A stretch of 64,000 nt of DNA. Origin: Halococcus qingdaonensis (GTDB lineage Archaea > Halobacteriota > Halobacteria > Halobacteriales > Halococcaceae). Position 1 is the stretch's first letter, and every line of letters begins with the position of its first letter. The notes beneath the pieces are model-generated. The model made no database searches. It was not told the origin of the DNA and saw only the letters and a list, made by a program, of their open reading frames with translations. The stretch is taken from assembly GCF_024508235.1 (NCBI RefSeq), contig NZ_CP101943.1, positions 496,001-560,000 on the forward strand, written 5' to 3'. The translations under genes and the position numbers were made by a program. This document shows positions 1 through 8,174 of this stretch, piece by piece.

Positions 1-698
1 GCACCGACGGCGTCTTCGACGAGCGCCGGCGGCGGGGTGGCGAGCGCACAGCACAGGACATCGTCGAGAGCGGGATGGACGTCGGTCTCGGCACCGGTAG
101 CACGACCGCGTGGGCGGTCGCCGAGATCGGGCGGCTGCTCCGCGCGGGCGAACTGGAGGGCGTCCGCGGCGTCGCCACGTCGCTCCAGAGTCACGAACTC
201 GCCAAGGAGACGGGCATCCCGCTCGTCAACCTCGACGAAGTGACCGAACTCGACGTGACGATCGACGGCGCGGACCAGTATTCCGAGGAGGAGCCCACGG
301 TGATCAAGGGTGGCGGTGGCGCGCACGCCCGCGAGAAGATCATCGACGCGATGGCCGATCGACTCGTCATCGCCACCGACGAGGAGAAAGCCACCGACCC
401 GCTCGACTATCCCGTGCCTGTGGAGGTGATGCCCGACGCACGCGAGGTCGTCGCCGAGAATCTCCGAGCAGTTGGCGGCGACCCCGAACTCCGGATGGCC
501 GAGCGCAAGGACGGGCCCCTATTCACCGCCAACGGCAACCTCGTCATCGACTGCGACTTCGGCGGGCTCGACGACACCAGCGGGACCGCCCGCGACATCG
601 AGCAGATCCCCGGCGTGCTCGAACACGGGATCTTCCTCGACATGGTCGACGACGTCTATCTCGGGACCGACGACGACGTCGACACGGTCTCGTTCTGA
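1..698 (+). CDS. rpiA: Ribose-5-phosphate isomerase A (5' end cut by window)
   Basis: Interconverts ribose 5-phosphate and ribulose 5-phosphate, for nucleotide and pentose metabolism in the cytoplasm. The frame is open from base 3. It carries the phosphate-binding motif GLGTGSTT near base 85, the IDGADQ motif with its conserved acidic residues near base 262, and a KGGGGAH segment near base 307. By comparison with the family only a few N-terminal residues should lie outside the window, so the ATG at base 75 is internal. The stop is followed after one base by the converging stop of the next gene, leaving no spacer for a separate terminator. Confidence 0.95.
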   Translation, partial: TDGVFDERRRRGGERTAQDIVESGMDVGLGTGSTTAWAVAEIGRLLRAGELEGVRGVATSLQSHELAKETGIPLVNLDEVTELDVTIDGADQYSEEEPTVIKGGGGAHAREKIIDAMADRLVIATDEEKATDPLDYPVPVEVMPDAREVVAENLRAVGGDPELRMAERKDGPLFTANGNLVIDCDFGGLDDTSGTARDIEQIPGVLEHGIFLDMVDDVYLGTDDDVDTVSF

Positions 699-699
699 A

Positions 700-1566
700 C
701 TAAACCGGTGTTACCCCATTTTCGAGCCGACCGACGTTCTCGATCCCGATGGCGATCTCGTCGTCGGCTTCGAGCGTGAACTCTTCGGGAACCAGCGACG
801 TGCCCGTGAGCAGGACGGCGAGTTCGGGCGTCGCGTTGTGGCGATTCAGATACGAGACGAGTTCCTCGGGCGAGCGCACGAGCTGGGTGGTCGAGGTGCT
901 ATCGTTGAACATGACCTCCTCGCCGCGTTCGATTCGCATCGAGAGTTCGAGATCCTGTGGATCGCCGACGGTTTCGGGCGAGGCGATCGCGGGCCCGATG
1001 GCACAGCAGCGGTCGTAGATCTTGGCCTGCGGGAGATACAGTGGATTGTCGCCCTCGATCGAGCGACTGCTCATATCGTTGCCGATGGTGTAGCCGACGA
1101 TGTCGCCGCGGTGGACGACGACCGCGAGTTCGGGTTCGGGCACGTCCCAGTCGGAATCGCCGCGGATCCCCACTTTCTCGCCCGGTCCCACCGTCCGGGA
1201 TGCGGTGGCTTTGAAGAACAGCTCCGGCCGGTCGCCCTCGAAGACGCCCTGATAGATCTCGCCGCGGCCGCTCTCCTCCTCGCGGGCGTCGCTGCTGACC
1301 TGATAGGTGACGCCGGCGGCCCACACCTCGTCGGGGGCGGCTGGCATCGCCGCGCGCTCGGCGACCGAGTCGGCGTCGAGCAGCGGCGCGTCAGCGGTCA
1401 ACCCCTCCACGACGCCGTCGATGCCCGTGCCGAGCACGTCGGCGACGTTCGCCAGCGCGGCGAACGAGTCGAGTCCCTCGCGGGCGGCCGTGAGATCGTA
1501 GGCTTTCTCGCCGTCGCGGGCGACGAGCCGCGCCGCACCGTCCTGGATCGTGCGGTAGTAGCGCAT
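700..1566 (-). CDS. xacE: FAH-family 2-keto-3-deoxypentonate dehydratase (XacE-like)
   Basis: This 288-residue protein of the fumarylacetoacetate hydrolase fold most resembles haloarchaeal 2-keto-3-deoxyxylonate dehydratase, which makes 2,5-dioxopentanoate (alpha-ketoglutarate semialdehyde) in oxidative pentose degradation. Visible signatures are VWAAGVTY, FFKATASRTVG, the metal-binding DVPEPELAVV segment and GNDMSSRSIEG. The start MRYYRT is preferred over an upstream ATG because a TATA-like ACTTTGTG lies about 26 nt before it and homologues begin this way. It is divergently transcribed from the gene for the next step in the same pathway, which supports the assignment. Exact substrate (xylose- or arabinose-derived) is inferred. 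Confidence 0.82.
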   Translation of the reverse strand: MRYYRTIQDGAARLVARDGEKAYDLTAAREGLDSFAALANVADVLGTGIDGVVEGLTADAPLLDADSVAERAAMPAAPDEVWAAGVTYQVSSDAREEESGRGEIYQGVFEGDRPELFFKATASRTVGPGEKVGIRGDSDWDVPEPELAVVVHRGDIVGYTIGNDMSSRSIEGDNPLYLPQAKIYDRCCAIGPAIASPETVGDPQDLELSMRIERGEEVMFNDSTSTTQLVRSPEELVSYLNRHNATPELAVLLTGTSLVPEEFTLEADDEIAIGIENVGRLENGVTPV

Positions 1567-1662
1567 ACCGGACCGTGGTGGGCCGTCCACAAAGTTTCAC
1601 GGGGTGGGGCTTGCTATCGAAGCCGAAAGAACGGTATGCCCTGGACCCGTAGGGGTTTGGAG

Positions 1663-3126
1663 ATGGCAGATACTTACGAGAACTACGTCGATGGCGAGTG
1701 GCGCGCGAGCGAAACTGGTGACACCTTCGAGGTACGCAACCCATCGGACACGACACAGATCGTCGCCGAGGTCCAGCAATCGAGCGAGGCCGACGCCAAT
1801 GGAGCTGTCGAGGCGGCCGCGGCCGCACAGGACGAGTGGGCCGACACGCCCGGTCCCGCACGCGGGAAGTTCCTGCGCGAGACGGCCAAACGGATGGACC
1901 AGCGCCGCGACGAACTCGCCGAGACGCTCGCGAGCGAGGAGGGGAAGACGCTCTCCGAGGCGTCCGGGGAAGTGGGTCGCGCGGTCAACATCTTCTACTA
2001 CTACGCCGAGCGCGCGATGGACTACGCCGGCGAGAGCTACAACCCGAGCGCGCAGGGACAGAACCTCTACACCGTGCGCGAGCCGGTGGGTGTCGCCGGG
2101 CTGATCACGCCATGGAATTACCCCATTGCGATCCCCGCTTGGAAGATGGCCCCGGCGCTCGCGACTGGCAACACCGTCGTCTGTAAACTCTCGGGCGATG
2201 CACCGACGGTCTATCTGAAGGTCGTCGAGTGCATGGACGAGGCTGCCGAGGCGGCTGGCGTCCCCGACGGCGTCGTCAACGTCCTCACCGGGAGCGGCGA
2301 GGCGGTCGGCCAGCCGATCATCCAGCACGAGGCCGTCGATGCGGTCTCGTTCACCGGCAGTCGGCAGGTCGGCGACATGATCTACGAGCAGGCCACCGAC
2401 GCGCACAAGCGCATCCAGACCGAGCTCGGCTCGAAGAACCCGACGGTCGTGACCGAGAGTGCCGACATCGAGGAGGCCGTCCGGATCGTCGGCGGCGGTG
2501 CCTTCGGCGTCACGGGACAGGCCTGTACCGCGACCGAGCGCGTGCTCGTCGACGAGTCGATCGAGGACGAGTTCGTCGATGCGCTCGTCGACTACGCGGA
2601 AAACGTCGAGATCGGCCATTCGGTCGAGGACCCCGGGATGGGGCCGAAAGTTTCGGAAAGCGAGCTCGAAACTACCCTCGACTACATCGAGACCGCGAAA
2701 GAGGAGGGCGCGACGATCGAATACGGGGGTGGCCAGCCCGACGGGAGCCAGTACGAGGACGGTCACTTCGTCGAACCGACGGTCGTGACGGGGCTCGACT
2801 CCGACGCGACCGTGATGCAGGAGGAGGTCTTCGGCCCGTTCGCCGGGATCATGACGTTCTCCGATCTGGACGAGGCGATCGAACTCGCCAACGATGTCGA
2901 ATACGGGCTCGCCGCGGGGATCGTCACCGAGGATCACAACGAAGCCAACCGGTTCGTCGACGAGGTCGACTTCGGCATCGTGAAGGTCAACGAGGCCACC
3001 ACGGGATTGGAACTCCACGTGCCCTTCGGCGGGATGAACGCCTCCTCCAGCGAGACCTACCGCGAGCAGGGCGAGGAGGGGATGGACTACTTCACCATCA
3101 TCAAGACCGTCTACGACAGCTACTGA
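1663..3126 (+). CDS. xacF: 2,5-dioxopentanoate (alpha-ketoglutarate semialdehyde) dehydrogenase
   Basis: A 487-residue aldehyde dehydrogenase expected to oxidise 2,5-dioxopentanoate to 2-oxoglutarate, the last step of haloarchaeal oxidative pentose breakdown. Catalytic features are all present: PWN at 151-152, cofactor-site Lys175, general base Glu254 in TELGSKNP, and nucleophile Cys288 in GVTGQAC. The ending GLELHVPFGG with SSSETYREQG is like that of XacF. The ATG at 1663 was chosen because GAAAG plus GGTATG sits about 27 nt upstream (leaderless mRNA) and family members start with a short charged N-terminus; the frame stays open far upstream without support. Divergent from the dehydratase gene across a 96 bp shared promoter region. 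Confidence 0.85.
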   Translation: MADTYENYVDGEWRASETGDTFEVRNPSDTTQIVAEVQQSSEADANGAVEAAAAAQDEWADTPGPARGKFLRETAKRMDQRRDELAETLASEEGKTLSEASGEVGRAVNIFYYYAERAMDYAGESYNPSAQGQNLYTVREPVGVAGLITPWNYPIAIPAWKMAPALATGNTVVCKLSGDAPTVYLKVVECMDEAAEAAGVPDGVVNVLTGSGEAVGQPIIQHEAVDAVSFTGSRQVGDMIYEQATDAHKRIQTELGSKNPTVVTESADIEEAVRIVGGGAFGVTGQACTATERVLVDESIEDEFVDALVDYAENVEIGHSVEDPGMGPKVSESELETTLDYIETAKEEGATIEYGGGQPDGSQYEDGHFVEPTVVTGLDSDATVMQEEVFGPFAGIMTFSDLDEAIELANDVEYGLAAGIVTEDHNEANRFVDEVDFGIVKVNEATTGLELHVPFGGMNASSSETYREQGEEGMDYFTIIKTVYDSY

Positions 3127-3195
3127 ATCGGCGATCTTCCGGCTTTCGGACGCACTCCACACTGTTCACGTTTTCTCGAGTTCGTCGAAAGGAGT

Positions 3196-3269
3196 GGGCG
3201 CTGCAGGATTTGAACCCGCGACAGCTTGGTCCGAAGCCAAGTACTCTGTCCAAACTGAGCTAAGCGCCC
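3196..3269 (-). tRNA. tRNA-Arg(UCG)
   Basis: A 74-nt cloverleaf on the minus strand. The 7-bp acceptor stem GGGCGCT/AGCGCCC closes, the T arm has GCGGG-TTCAAAT-CCTGC, and the anticodon stem CTTGG/CCAAG encloses loop CTTCGGA, giving anticodon TCG (arginine, CGA codon). No intron and no encoded CCA. It lies between the convergent aldehyde dehydrogenase gene and the divergent UbiA gene. Confidence 0.95.
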
Positions 3270-3356
3270 GTACTCCTCGGTTGCGCCGAGTCGTAGTTAA
3301 ATCCCCCGGTCGTCGCGTTTCGCGCCATTTATGCGCATACCGCCGGGAGAGAGGCC

Positions 3357-4196
3357 ATGTCCGGCGAGCGTGCTCGTGGCCTGCTCGAACTCACCAGACC
3401 CGTGAACGCCGTCGCCGCGGGGATGCTCACGTTCATCGGCGCGTTCGTCGCCGGTGGTCTCGACGCGTCGGTCGCGGTCGCTGCGGCCGTCGGTGCGACC
3501 GTCTTCGCCACTGCCGCGGGCAACGCGATGAACGACTACTTCGATCGCGAGATCGACCGGATCAACGAGCCCGACCGCCCGATCCCCCGCGGTGCGGTCA
3601 CGCCCCGTGTGGCGCTGTGGTTCAGCGTGCTGTTGTTCGGCGGCGCGGTCGTGCTCGCGCTCGCGCTGCCGCTCGCCGCCATCGCTATCGCCGTCGTCAA
3701 CCTCCTCGCGCTCGTCGCCTATACGGAACTGTTCAAGGGACTGCCCGGCGTCGGCAACCTCGTCGTCGGCTATCTCGGCGGGAGCACGTTCCTGTTCGGC
3801 GCGGCGGCCGTCGGACGGATCACCGAGGCGGTCGTCGTGCTGTTCGCGCTCGCGGCGCTGTCGACGGTCGCCCGCGAGATCGTTAAGGACGTCGAGGACG
3901 TCGCTGGCGATCGCCGCGAGGGGCTCCACACCCTGCCGATCGCCATCGGCAAGCGCCCTGCGCTCTGGCTCGCTGCCGGCCTGCTCGCGGTCGCGCTGCT
4001 CGCCAGTCCGCTGCCCTATCTCCAAGAGACGTTCGGCTGGCCGTATCTCGCCGTCGTCGCGATCGCTGATCTGGTCATGGCCGTCGCCGCCGTCGAGAGC
4101 TTCGGCGACCCCACTGCAGGGCAGGAGCACCTGAGCTACGCGATGTTCCTCGCGGGCGGCGCGTTCGTCGTCGGCCGGCTCGCGGTCGCCGTGTAG
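3357..4196 (+). CDS. Digeranylgeranylglyceryl phosphate synthase (UbiA family)
   Basis: Transfers the second geranylgeranyl chain to geranylgeranylglyceryl phosphate, forming the archaeol core of membrane lipids; an integral membrane prenyltransferase. The 279-residue protein has about eight hydrophobic segments and both prenyl-diphosphate/Mg sites of the UbiA superfamily: NDYFD at 59-63 and Asp181/Asp184/Asp188 in a KDVEDVAGDRREG context. The run of residues around NDYFDREIDRINEPDRPIPRG is characteristic of the archaeal lipid branch rather than of menaquinone or heme O prenyltransferases. A TTAAAT box lies 5' of the gene next to the divergent tRNA-Arg. Substrate assignment rests on family resemblance. 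Confidence 0.9.
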   Translation: MSGERARGLLELTRPVNAVAAGMLTFIGAFVAGGLDASVAVAAAVGATVFATAAGNAMNDYFDREIDRINEPDRPIPRGAVTPRVALWFSVLLFGGAVVLALALPLAAIAIAVVNLLALVAYTELFKGLPGVGNLVVGYLGGSTFLFGAAAVGRITEAVVVLFALAALSTVAREIVKDVEDVAGDRREGLHTLPIAIGKRPALWLAAGLLAVALLASPLPYLQETFGWPYLAVVAIADLVMAVAAVESFGDPTAGQEHLSYAMFLAGGAFVVGRLAVAV

Positions 4197-4234
4197 GCCG
4201 GTGTTCTTATCCTCGCCGGCGGCCTATCACTACT

Positions 4235-4642
4235 ATGCCAGTCACTGACGACGACGAGCTCCGCGCGATCCTCGATCACGAGACGGTGGCGGTCGTCGGC
4301 TGTTCGTCGACGCCGGGCAAGGACGCCCACGAGATCCCGCGCTACCTCCGCGAGCACGGCTACGAAGTGATCCCGGTGAACCCCCACGCCGACGAGATTT
4401 TCGATCGCGAGGCGTACGACTCGCTCGCCGACGTGGACGAAGAGATCGACATCGTCGACGTGTTTCGGCCGAGCGACGAGGTGAGCGGGATCGTCGATGC
4501 GGCGCTCGACCGCGACGACGCGCCCGTCATCTGGACACAGCTCGGTATTCGCGCCGAGGCGGCGACCGAACGCGCCGAGGCGGATGGCCGGCAGGTCGTC
4601 GAGGATCGCTGTATGAAAGTCGAACACCAGCGACTCTGCTGA
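4235..4642 (+). CDS. CoA-binding domain protein (YccU-like)
   Basis: A 135-residue single-domain protein of the CoA_binding_2 type (Rossmann-like). It shows the nucleotide-binding start VAVVGCSSTPGKDAH at about residues 18-32, then IPVNPHADEIF and DVFRPSDEV. A conserved Cys (EDRCMKVEH) lies near the C-terminus, as in the family. Such proteins are thought to bind CoA, but their physiological role is not established. It starts 38 nt after the UbiA gene, with a TTCTTATC box between them, so it probably has its own promoter. Confidence 0.85.
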   Translation: MPVTDDDELRAILDHETVAVVGCSSTPGKDAHEIPRYLREHGYEVIPVNPHADEIFDREAYDSLADVDEEIDIVDVFRPSDEVSGIVDAALDRDDAPVIWTQLGIRAEAATERAEADGRQVVEDRCMKVEHQRLC

Positions 4643-4683
4643 ACGGATCGGTCAGAGGAACTGAAATAGCGGCGAACGTGTGG

Positions 4684-5001
4684 CTATTCTCCAGTCGCAG
4701 TCGTTCCGTCGGCGTCGTCGGTCGTCGATCCGGCGTCGCTCGCGTGGCCGGGTTCGGCCTCCTCGATGGCCGCTCCGGCGAGCAGTGAATCGACGTCGAT
4801 GTCCTGCTCGCGCGCCAGCGCATTCAGGATGGCGCGCTGGTCGTCGAGATCGCGTTCGATACGCTCGACGCGCTCGCTCGTCGTCTCGACGTGTGCCTTG
4901 ACCTCGTTGACCTGCGAGCGAAGTTCGTCGACCTTCTCGTAGAGCGTTTCGGCCATGTCGGCCACCCGCTGGAGCTTCTTCGCCGTGTTGCCGAGTCCCA
5001 T
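4684..5001 (-). CDS. Haloarchaeal coiled-coil protein (DUF5798 type)
   Basis: A 105-residue acidic protein of unknown function. The N-terminal two thirds form heptad-like helices (roughly residues 8-65), starting MGLGNTAKKLQ and continuing through VDELRSQVNEVKAHVETT. The next segment, QRAILNALAREQDIDVDSLL, is recognisable in haloarchaeal DUF5798 proteins. The last 25 residues are disordered Asp/Thr/Ser/Gly. No membrane segment or catalytic motif is visible. The start at 5001 is preferred because the frame extends upstream without any homologous-looking sequence. It sits tail-to-tail with the CoA-binding gene and head-to-head with the membrane protein gene. Confidence 0.8.
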   Translation of the reverse strand: MGLGNTAKKLQRVADMAETLYEKVDELRSQVNEVKAHVETTSERVERIERDLDDQRAILNALAREQDIDVDSLLAGAAIEEAEPGHASDAGSTTDDADGTTATGE

Positions 5002-5085
5002 GTCGGTCGGTTGGCGCGAAGCTACGTGGCTCTTTGGTTCGCGCTCGAACGGGGCGATTAAGACGCCGCCGGTCGAAACGTGGGT

Positions 5086-5496
5086 ATGGACGGGTCGCGG
5101 GTCGCCCCGCTTGTCGGCATCGTCGGCTGTGGTCTCGTTTTGCTGGCGCTTCTCGCACCGTATCTCGGTGCCGACGCCGGCGCGATCGGCATCTACTACG
5201 GCGACGGGGCGGTCAACCCGCTCGTCGCCGGGCTGTTCGCCGCGGTGACGGTGATCGTCCTCGCTGCCGGGCGCTCGGGGCGCACCGATCCCGCGACCGC
5301 CGCCGGCGTCGCGCTCGTGTTCGGCCTGGTGATCGCCGGGGTCTCGCTCGTCTGGAGCCTGACGGTGCCCGAGAGCACCGTCTTCCAGCTGTCGACCACC
5401 TCGCTCATCGAGTTCCATCGCTGGCTGCTGACCCTCGTCTCGCTCGTGGTTCCGGCCAGCGGCGTCTGGTACGCTCGCGCGCTCGCGCTCGTGTAG
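5086..5496 (+). CDS. Conserved haloarchaeal small membrane protein
   Basis: A 136-residue protein with four hydrophobic helices (about residues 6-26, 43-60, 70-92 and 112-132) and short loops. It has no catalytic motif I recognise; it resembles haloarchaeal DUF-type membrane proteins of unknown function. ATG at 5086 is preferred over a GTG two codons upstream because it gives a conventional start just after a GAAACG stretch. A strong GC hairpin directly follows the stop codon and probably ends the transcript. Confidence 0.7.
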   Translation: MDGSRVAPLVGIVGCGLVLLALLAPYLGADAGAIGIYYGDGAVNPLVAGLFAAVTVIVLAAGRSGRTDPATAAGVALVFGLVIAGVSLVWSLTVPESTVFQLSTTSLIEFHRWLLTLVSLVVPASGVWYARALALV

Positions 5497-5501
5497 AGGT
5501 T

Positions 5502-5519
5502 CCCGCCATCGTTGGCGGG
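5502..5519 (+). terminator. GC-rich hairpin after membrane-protein gene
   Basis: CCCGCCA and TGGCGGG form a 7-bp stem with a 4-nt loop, beginning six bases after the stop codon of the preceding gene. No long T tract follows, so the role in termination is inferred from position only. Confidence 0.5.
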
Positions 5520-5581
5520 GCACAACTGAAGACATGACCTCTTCTGGTGTCTGTGCACGTGGCTGCTGGCCGAGAGAACAC

Positions 5582-5898
5582 GTCCTGGTGGATGAAGGGC
5601 GAGCATCCCGACGGGATGCGAGGGCTTCGGCGGTGTGGTTGCGGAGCGGCTTGCGGAACGTGTAGTGATTTTGTACCGCGAACGAGCAGCGCGAGTGAGC
5701 GGGCCGAGGAGTGACCGAAGCGAGGCGCGAAGCGCCTCGAATGTCGAGCGGCGAAGCCGCGAGACGAGGGAACGACGAGGCTTTTGGTCCAGATTTTGCC
5801 AGCGAGGCGCGGAGCGCCTCGGGCCATTCACGCGGCGGAGCCGCGCGAAGACAGCGAAGGAGCGACCGAAGGGAGCGACTGAGTGCAGCAAACGGTGG
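5582..5898 (+). repeat. Modular repeat element, copy A (upstream of SRP RNA)
   Basis: A non-coding element of about 317 bp sharing five short blocks, in the same order, with 40766-41001: (I) GTCCTGG.GGATGAAGGGCGA; (II) GAGGGCTTCGGCGGTG; (III) GTGATT..GTACCGCGA; (IV) a 20-nt block at 5782-5801 that starts TTTTGGTCC; (V) GCAGCAAA.GGTGG. Between the blocks the sequence differs and here folds into micro-hairpins with triloops: 5603-5619 (loop GAC), 5721-5739 (GAA), 5748-5760 (GAA), 5803-5821 (GGA) and 5831-5845 (GGA). No convincing coding frame is present. The element ends about 14 bp before the TATA box of the SRP RNA gene. Confidence 0.75.
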
Positions 5899-5900
5899 AA

Positions 5901-5916
5901 CGAAAAGTCCTTATGC
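5901..5916 (+). promoter_or_regulatory. Core promoter of the SRP RNA gene
   Basis: CGAAAAGTCC (BRE-like) followed by TTATG is centred about 26 nt before the first paired base of the SRP RNA at 5938. It comes directly after the 3' block of the upstream repeat element. Confidence 0.6.
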
Positions 5917-5937
5917 GGGAGTTAGCTATTTCGAACC

Positions 5938-6245
5938 GGACTAGGTCGGGCAGTTAGGCCCTGCTCTCAACCCGCACCACGGTCTTCAGCGGGGACCGAA
6001 CCCTGGGCGCGTCCGGACAGACCGGCACGGGCCCCGCAAGCCAACGTCGAAGCCTCGTCCGTCGGGGGCGGCGGTCCGTGGGCGTTCGTCCGCAGGGACG
6101 ACCGGCCGCGGTTAGTCGGCGGCAGTCCGTCAGGCGCGGAAGCGAGCAGCGGACCGCCGGACAGCCATCGCTCGACGGGTCGCGGGGTGGAGGAGGCACG
6201 CGGGCTTCCCCGTGCCGGAACGCCGGGCAACCCCGGGCGTCCGTC
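5938..6245 (+). ncRNA. ffs: Signal recognition particle 7S RNA
   Basis: The RNA scaffold of the archaeal SRP, which delivers signal-sequence-bearing ribosomes to the membrane together with SRP54 and SRP19. The diagnostic element is helix 8 at 6125-6154: GTCCG...TCAGG...GC-GGAA-GC...GAGCAGC...GGAC, with the GGAA tetraloop at 6138-6141 and the flanking symmetric and asymmetric loops that bind SRP54. The 5' end (GGACTAGGTCGGGCAGTTAGG) resembles known halobacterial 7S RNAs, and GGAC at 5938 can pair with GTCC at 6239-6242 to close helix 1. Length about 308 nt fits the family (about 300 nt). Exact ends are estimated from this pairing. Confidence 0.92.
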
Positions 6246-6312
6246 TCTCGTTACATACCAATCAGCGCAGCGTACCGAACGCCTCTCAGATCAAAAACAG
6301 CACTCGCCGTCG

Positions 6313-6936
6313 CTACTCCGAATCGACATCGATCTCTTCGCCGTCGACGTAGACCGAGACGTCGTCCCCGCCCTCGAAGTCCGTGATCTCGCCGGTGATC
6401 CGGTAGGCGTCACCGCCACCGCCGAGCCGCCCGGCGACGGTCGAGCCGGAGATGATGTCGAGATCGGGGTCCTGCGTCACGCCGCTGTCGTCGATCGGTG
6501 CGCCGTAGCTCTGCCCGCGACGGTCGATCGAGCCCGTGACCGTCATTCGATAATTCACCTTCTCGTCGGGCTCGCCACCGATGATGACGACGTGCTTCGC
6601 CTCGCCGGTCGTCGTCTGCGTGTCGGTGGCCGATGGCGTGGCCGCTACGGTCGGCGACGCCGTCGTAGTCGGCGTCGCGGTTTGCGTGGCCGTCGGCGAT
6701 GGCGTGGCCGTCGCGGTCGGTGTCGACGACGCCGTCGTGGTCGCCACCTGTCCCTGGATCGTCGGCGTCGGCGCTCGGGTCGCCGTCTGCGTCGTCTCGG
6801 TCACGTCGGTCGTGGTCGCGTTCGATTCGACGGTGGTCGTCTCGCCGGCCTCGTTCGGAGCCGTTGCGAGCTGTGAACAGCCTGCGAGCAACAGCATGGC
6901 TGCGAGCACCACGCTCAGTGCGACGCGTCTGGTCAT
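6313..6936 (-). CDS. Secreted lipoprotein with Thr-rich linker
   Basis: A 207-residue protein with an N-terminal signal sequence ending in the lipobox LLLAGC (Cys20), so probably lipid-anchored outside the cell. Residues about 25-110 are a low-complexity Thr/Ala/Pro linker, likely O-glycosylated. The C-terminal 90 residues form a small beta-rich domain (KVNYRMTVTGSIDRR ... YRITGEITDFEGGDDVSVYVDG) that could be an OB-like fold; I do not recognise a function. The linker DNA is a degenerate repetitive tract. Its start is supported by the twin arginine-hydrophobic-lipobox order. It is followed in the same orientation by nothing before the SRP RNA, with which it converges. Confidence 0.8.
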   Translation of the reverse strand: MTRRVALSVVLAAMLLLAGCSQLATAPNEAGETTTVESNATTTDVTETTQTATRAPTPTIQGQVATTTASSTPTATATPSPTATQTATPTTTASPTVAATPSATDTQTTTGEAKHVVIIGGEPDEKVNYRMTVTGSIDRRGQSYGAPIDDSGVTQDPDLDIISGSTVAGRLGGGGDAYRITGEITDFEGGDDVSVYVDGEEIDVDSE

Positions 6937-6983
6937 ATCTCAATCAGCCGGCGTGCCGCGTATAATACCCTCGATAATCGTCG

Positions 6984-8108
6984 TTAGTCGCTCGCCAGCT
7001 CCTCGCGAACGAGATCGGCGGCGTTCGCGATCGCGCCGACCGAAGAGAGATAGCCCGCGCCGACCGTGGTCTTCATCGCTTTCGCCGCCGTTCCGCGGAA
7101 GACGGTCGGCCCGACCTGCGCCACCGCGCCGTCGCCGACGCTGACGAGCCAGCCCGGCGCGTCGAACCTGAATCGCTCCGGCCGCGGGTCGAACATCTCG
7201 GTCGACCCGTCGTGCTCGACGATATCGACGATGCTCCCGGCGACGCTGTGTGCCTCGCGCACGGCCGCCGCAGCGCTCGCGGGCACCGCCGCCCCGTCGG
7301 CGTCCGTGACTCGCCCGGCGTCGCCGACGACGAACGTGTCGCCGCCGAGTTCGAGCGTGTCGGAGACGATCGGTCGCTCGCCGGAGAGTGCGCCCGGTCC
7401 GCGGATGCCGCCGGTCCAGAGGAACTGGTCGTAGTCGATCGTCTCGTGCTCGCACTCGATCGTCTCGTCGGTAGCGCGCTCGACGGCCCGTCCCGTCCGC
7501 ACGACCACGCCACGGCTTTCGAGCTCCTCGCGGACCGCCTCTTGGAATGCCGCCGGGAAGTTCGGCGTGACGCTGTCGAGGCGTTCGAGCAGGAGCACTT
7601 CGCGGTCGATCCCCTCCTCGCGCGCGAGCGCGGTCAGCTCGCCCGCCACCTGCACGCCCGAGAGCCCCGCACCGCCGACGACGACCCGGCCGCCGGCATC
7701 GAGATCGAGGAACTCCTCGCGGATGCGGGCAGCGTCGGGTAGTCGTTTGAGCGGCGTGGCCTGCTCCTCAACGCCGGGCAGGTCGTGAAAGGCCGTCTCG
7801 GCACCGAGACAGACCGCCGCGACGTCGTACTCCAGTTGGCCGTCGTCGAGCTCGGCGACACCCTGTTCGTGGTCGACGTCCGTGACGCGCGCGACGCGGA
7901 CGGTCGCACGGTCGAGGGCGTCGTCGAGCGCGACCGTGATCTCGTCGGCGAGCGCCGGCCGGCGAACCACTCTGTGGAGTTCGTGCTGGACGAGGTGGTC
8001 CGGCCGGTCGTTGACGACGACCAGTTCGGCCGACTCCGGAAGCTCCTTCTCCAACTGACGGGCCAGCGTGAGACCGGCATAGCCGGCCCCGAGAACGGCG
8101 ATTCGCAT
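6984..8108 (-). CDS. NDH-2-like FAD-dependent NAD(P)H oxidoreductase
   Basis: A 374-residue flavoprotein of the pyridine nucleotide-disulfide oxidoreductase class, closest to type II NADH dehydrogenases that pass electrons from NADH to quinone without proton pumping. The FAD-binding Rossmann motif VLGAGYAGL is at residues 5-13. A second GGAGLSGVQVAGEL motif near residue 145 binds NAD(P)H, and a late FAD-site motif FVVGDAGR appears near 275. No redox-active Cys pair is visible. The C-terminal third looks like the membrane-associating part of NDH-2. The ATG start lies directly after a TTTAAC box on the minus strand. The exact electron acceptor is inferred. Confidence 0.82.
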   Translation of the reverse strand: MRIAVLGAGYAGLTLARQLEKELPESAELVVVNDRPDHLVQHELHRVVRRPALADEITVALDDALDRATVRVARVTDVDHEQGVAELDDGQLEYDVAAVCLGAETAFHDLPGVEEQATPLKRLPDAARIREEFLDLDAGGRVVVGGAGLSGVQVAGELTALAREEGIDREVLLLERLDSVTPNFPAAFQEAVREELESRGVVVRTGRAVERATDETIECEHETIDYDQFLWTGGIRGPGALSGERPIVSDTLELGGDTFVVGDAGRVTDADGAAVPASAAAAVREAHSVAGSIVDIVEHDGSTEMFDPRPERFRFDAPGWLVSVGDGAVAQVGPTVFRGTAAKAMKTTVGAGYLSSVGAIANAADLVREELASD

Positions 8109-8174
8109 CGTTTTTCGTAGGGGCCAGTCGGTTAAATGGCTTGAGAATGCGGCCCTCCAGGATGTCCTGATTCG

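Noticed and set aside
472..1662. Upstream extension of the aldehyde dehydrogenase by about 400 codons
   Set aside because: The extension runs over rpiA and antisense to the FAH-family gene and matches no domain; the family start and promoter are at 1663.
5635..5944. Open frames inside the repeat element as small genes
   Set aside because: Arg/Ser/Glu-rich translations are due to palindromic repeats and are not shared between copies A and C.
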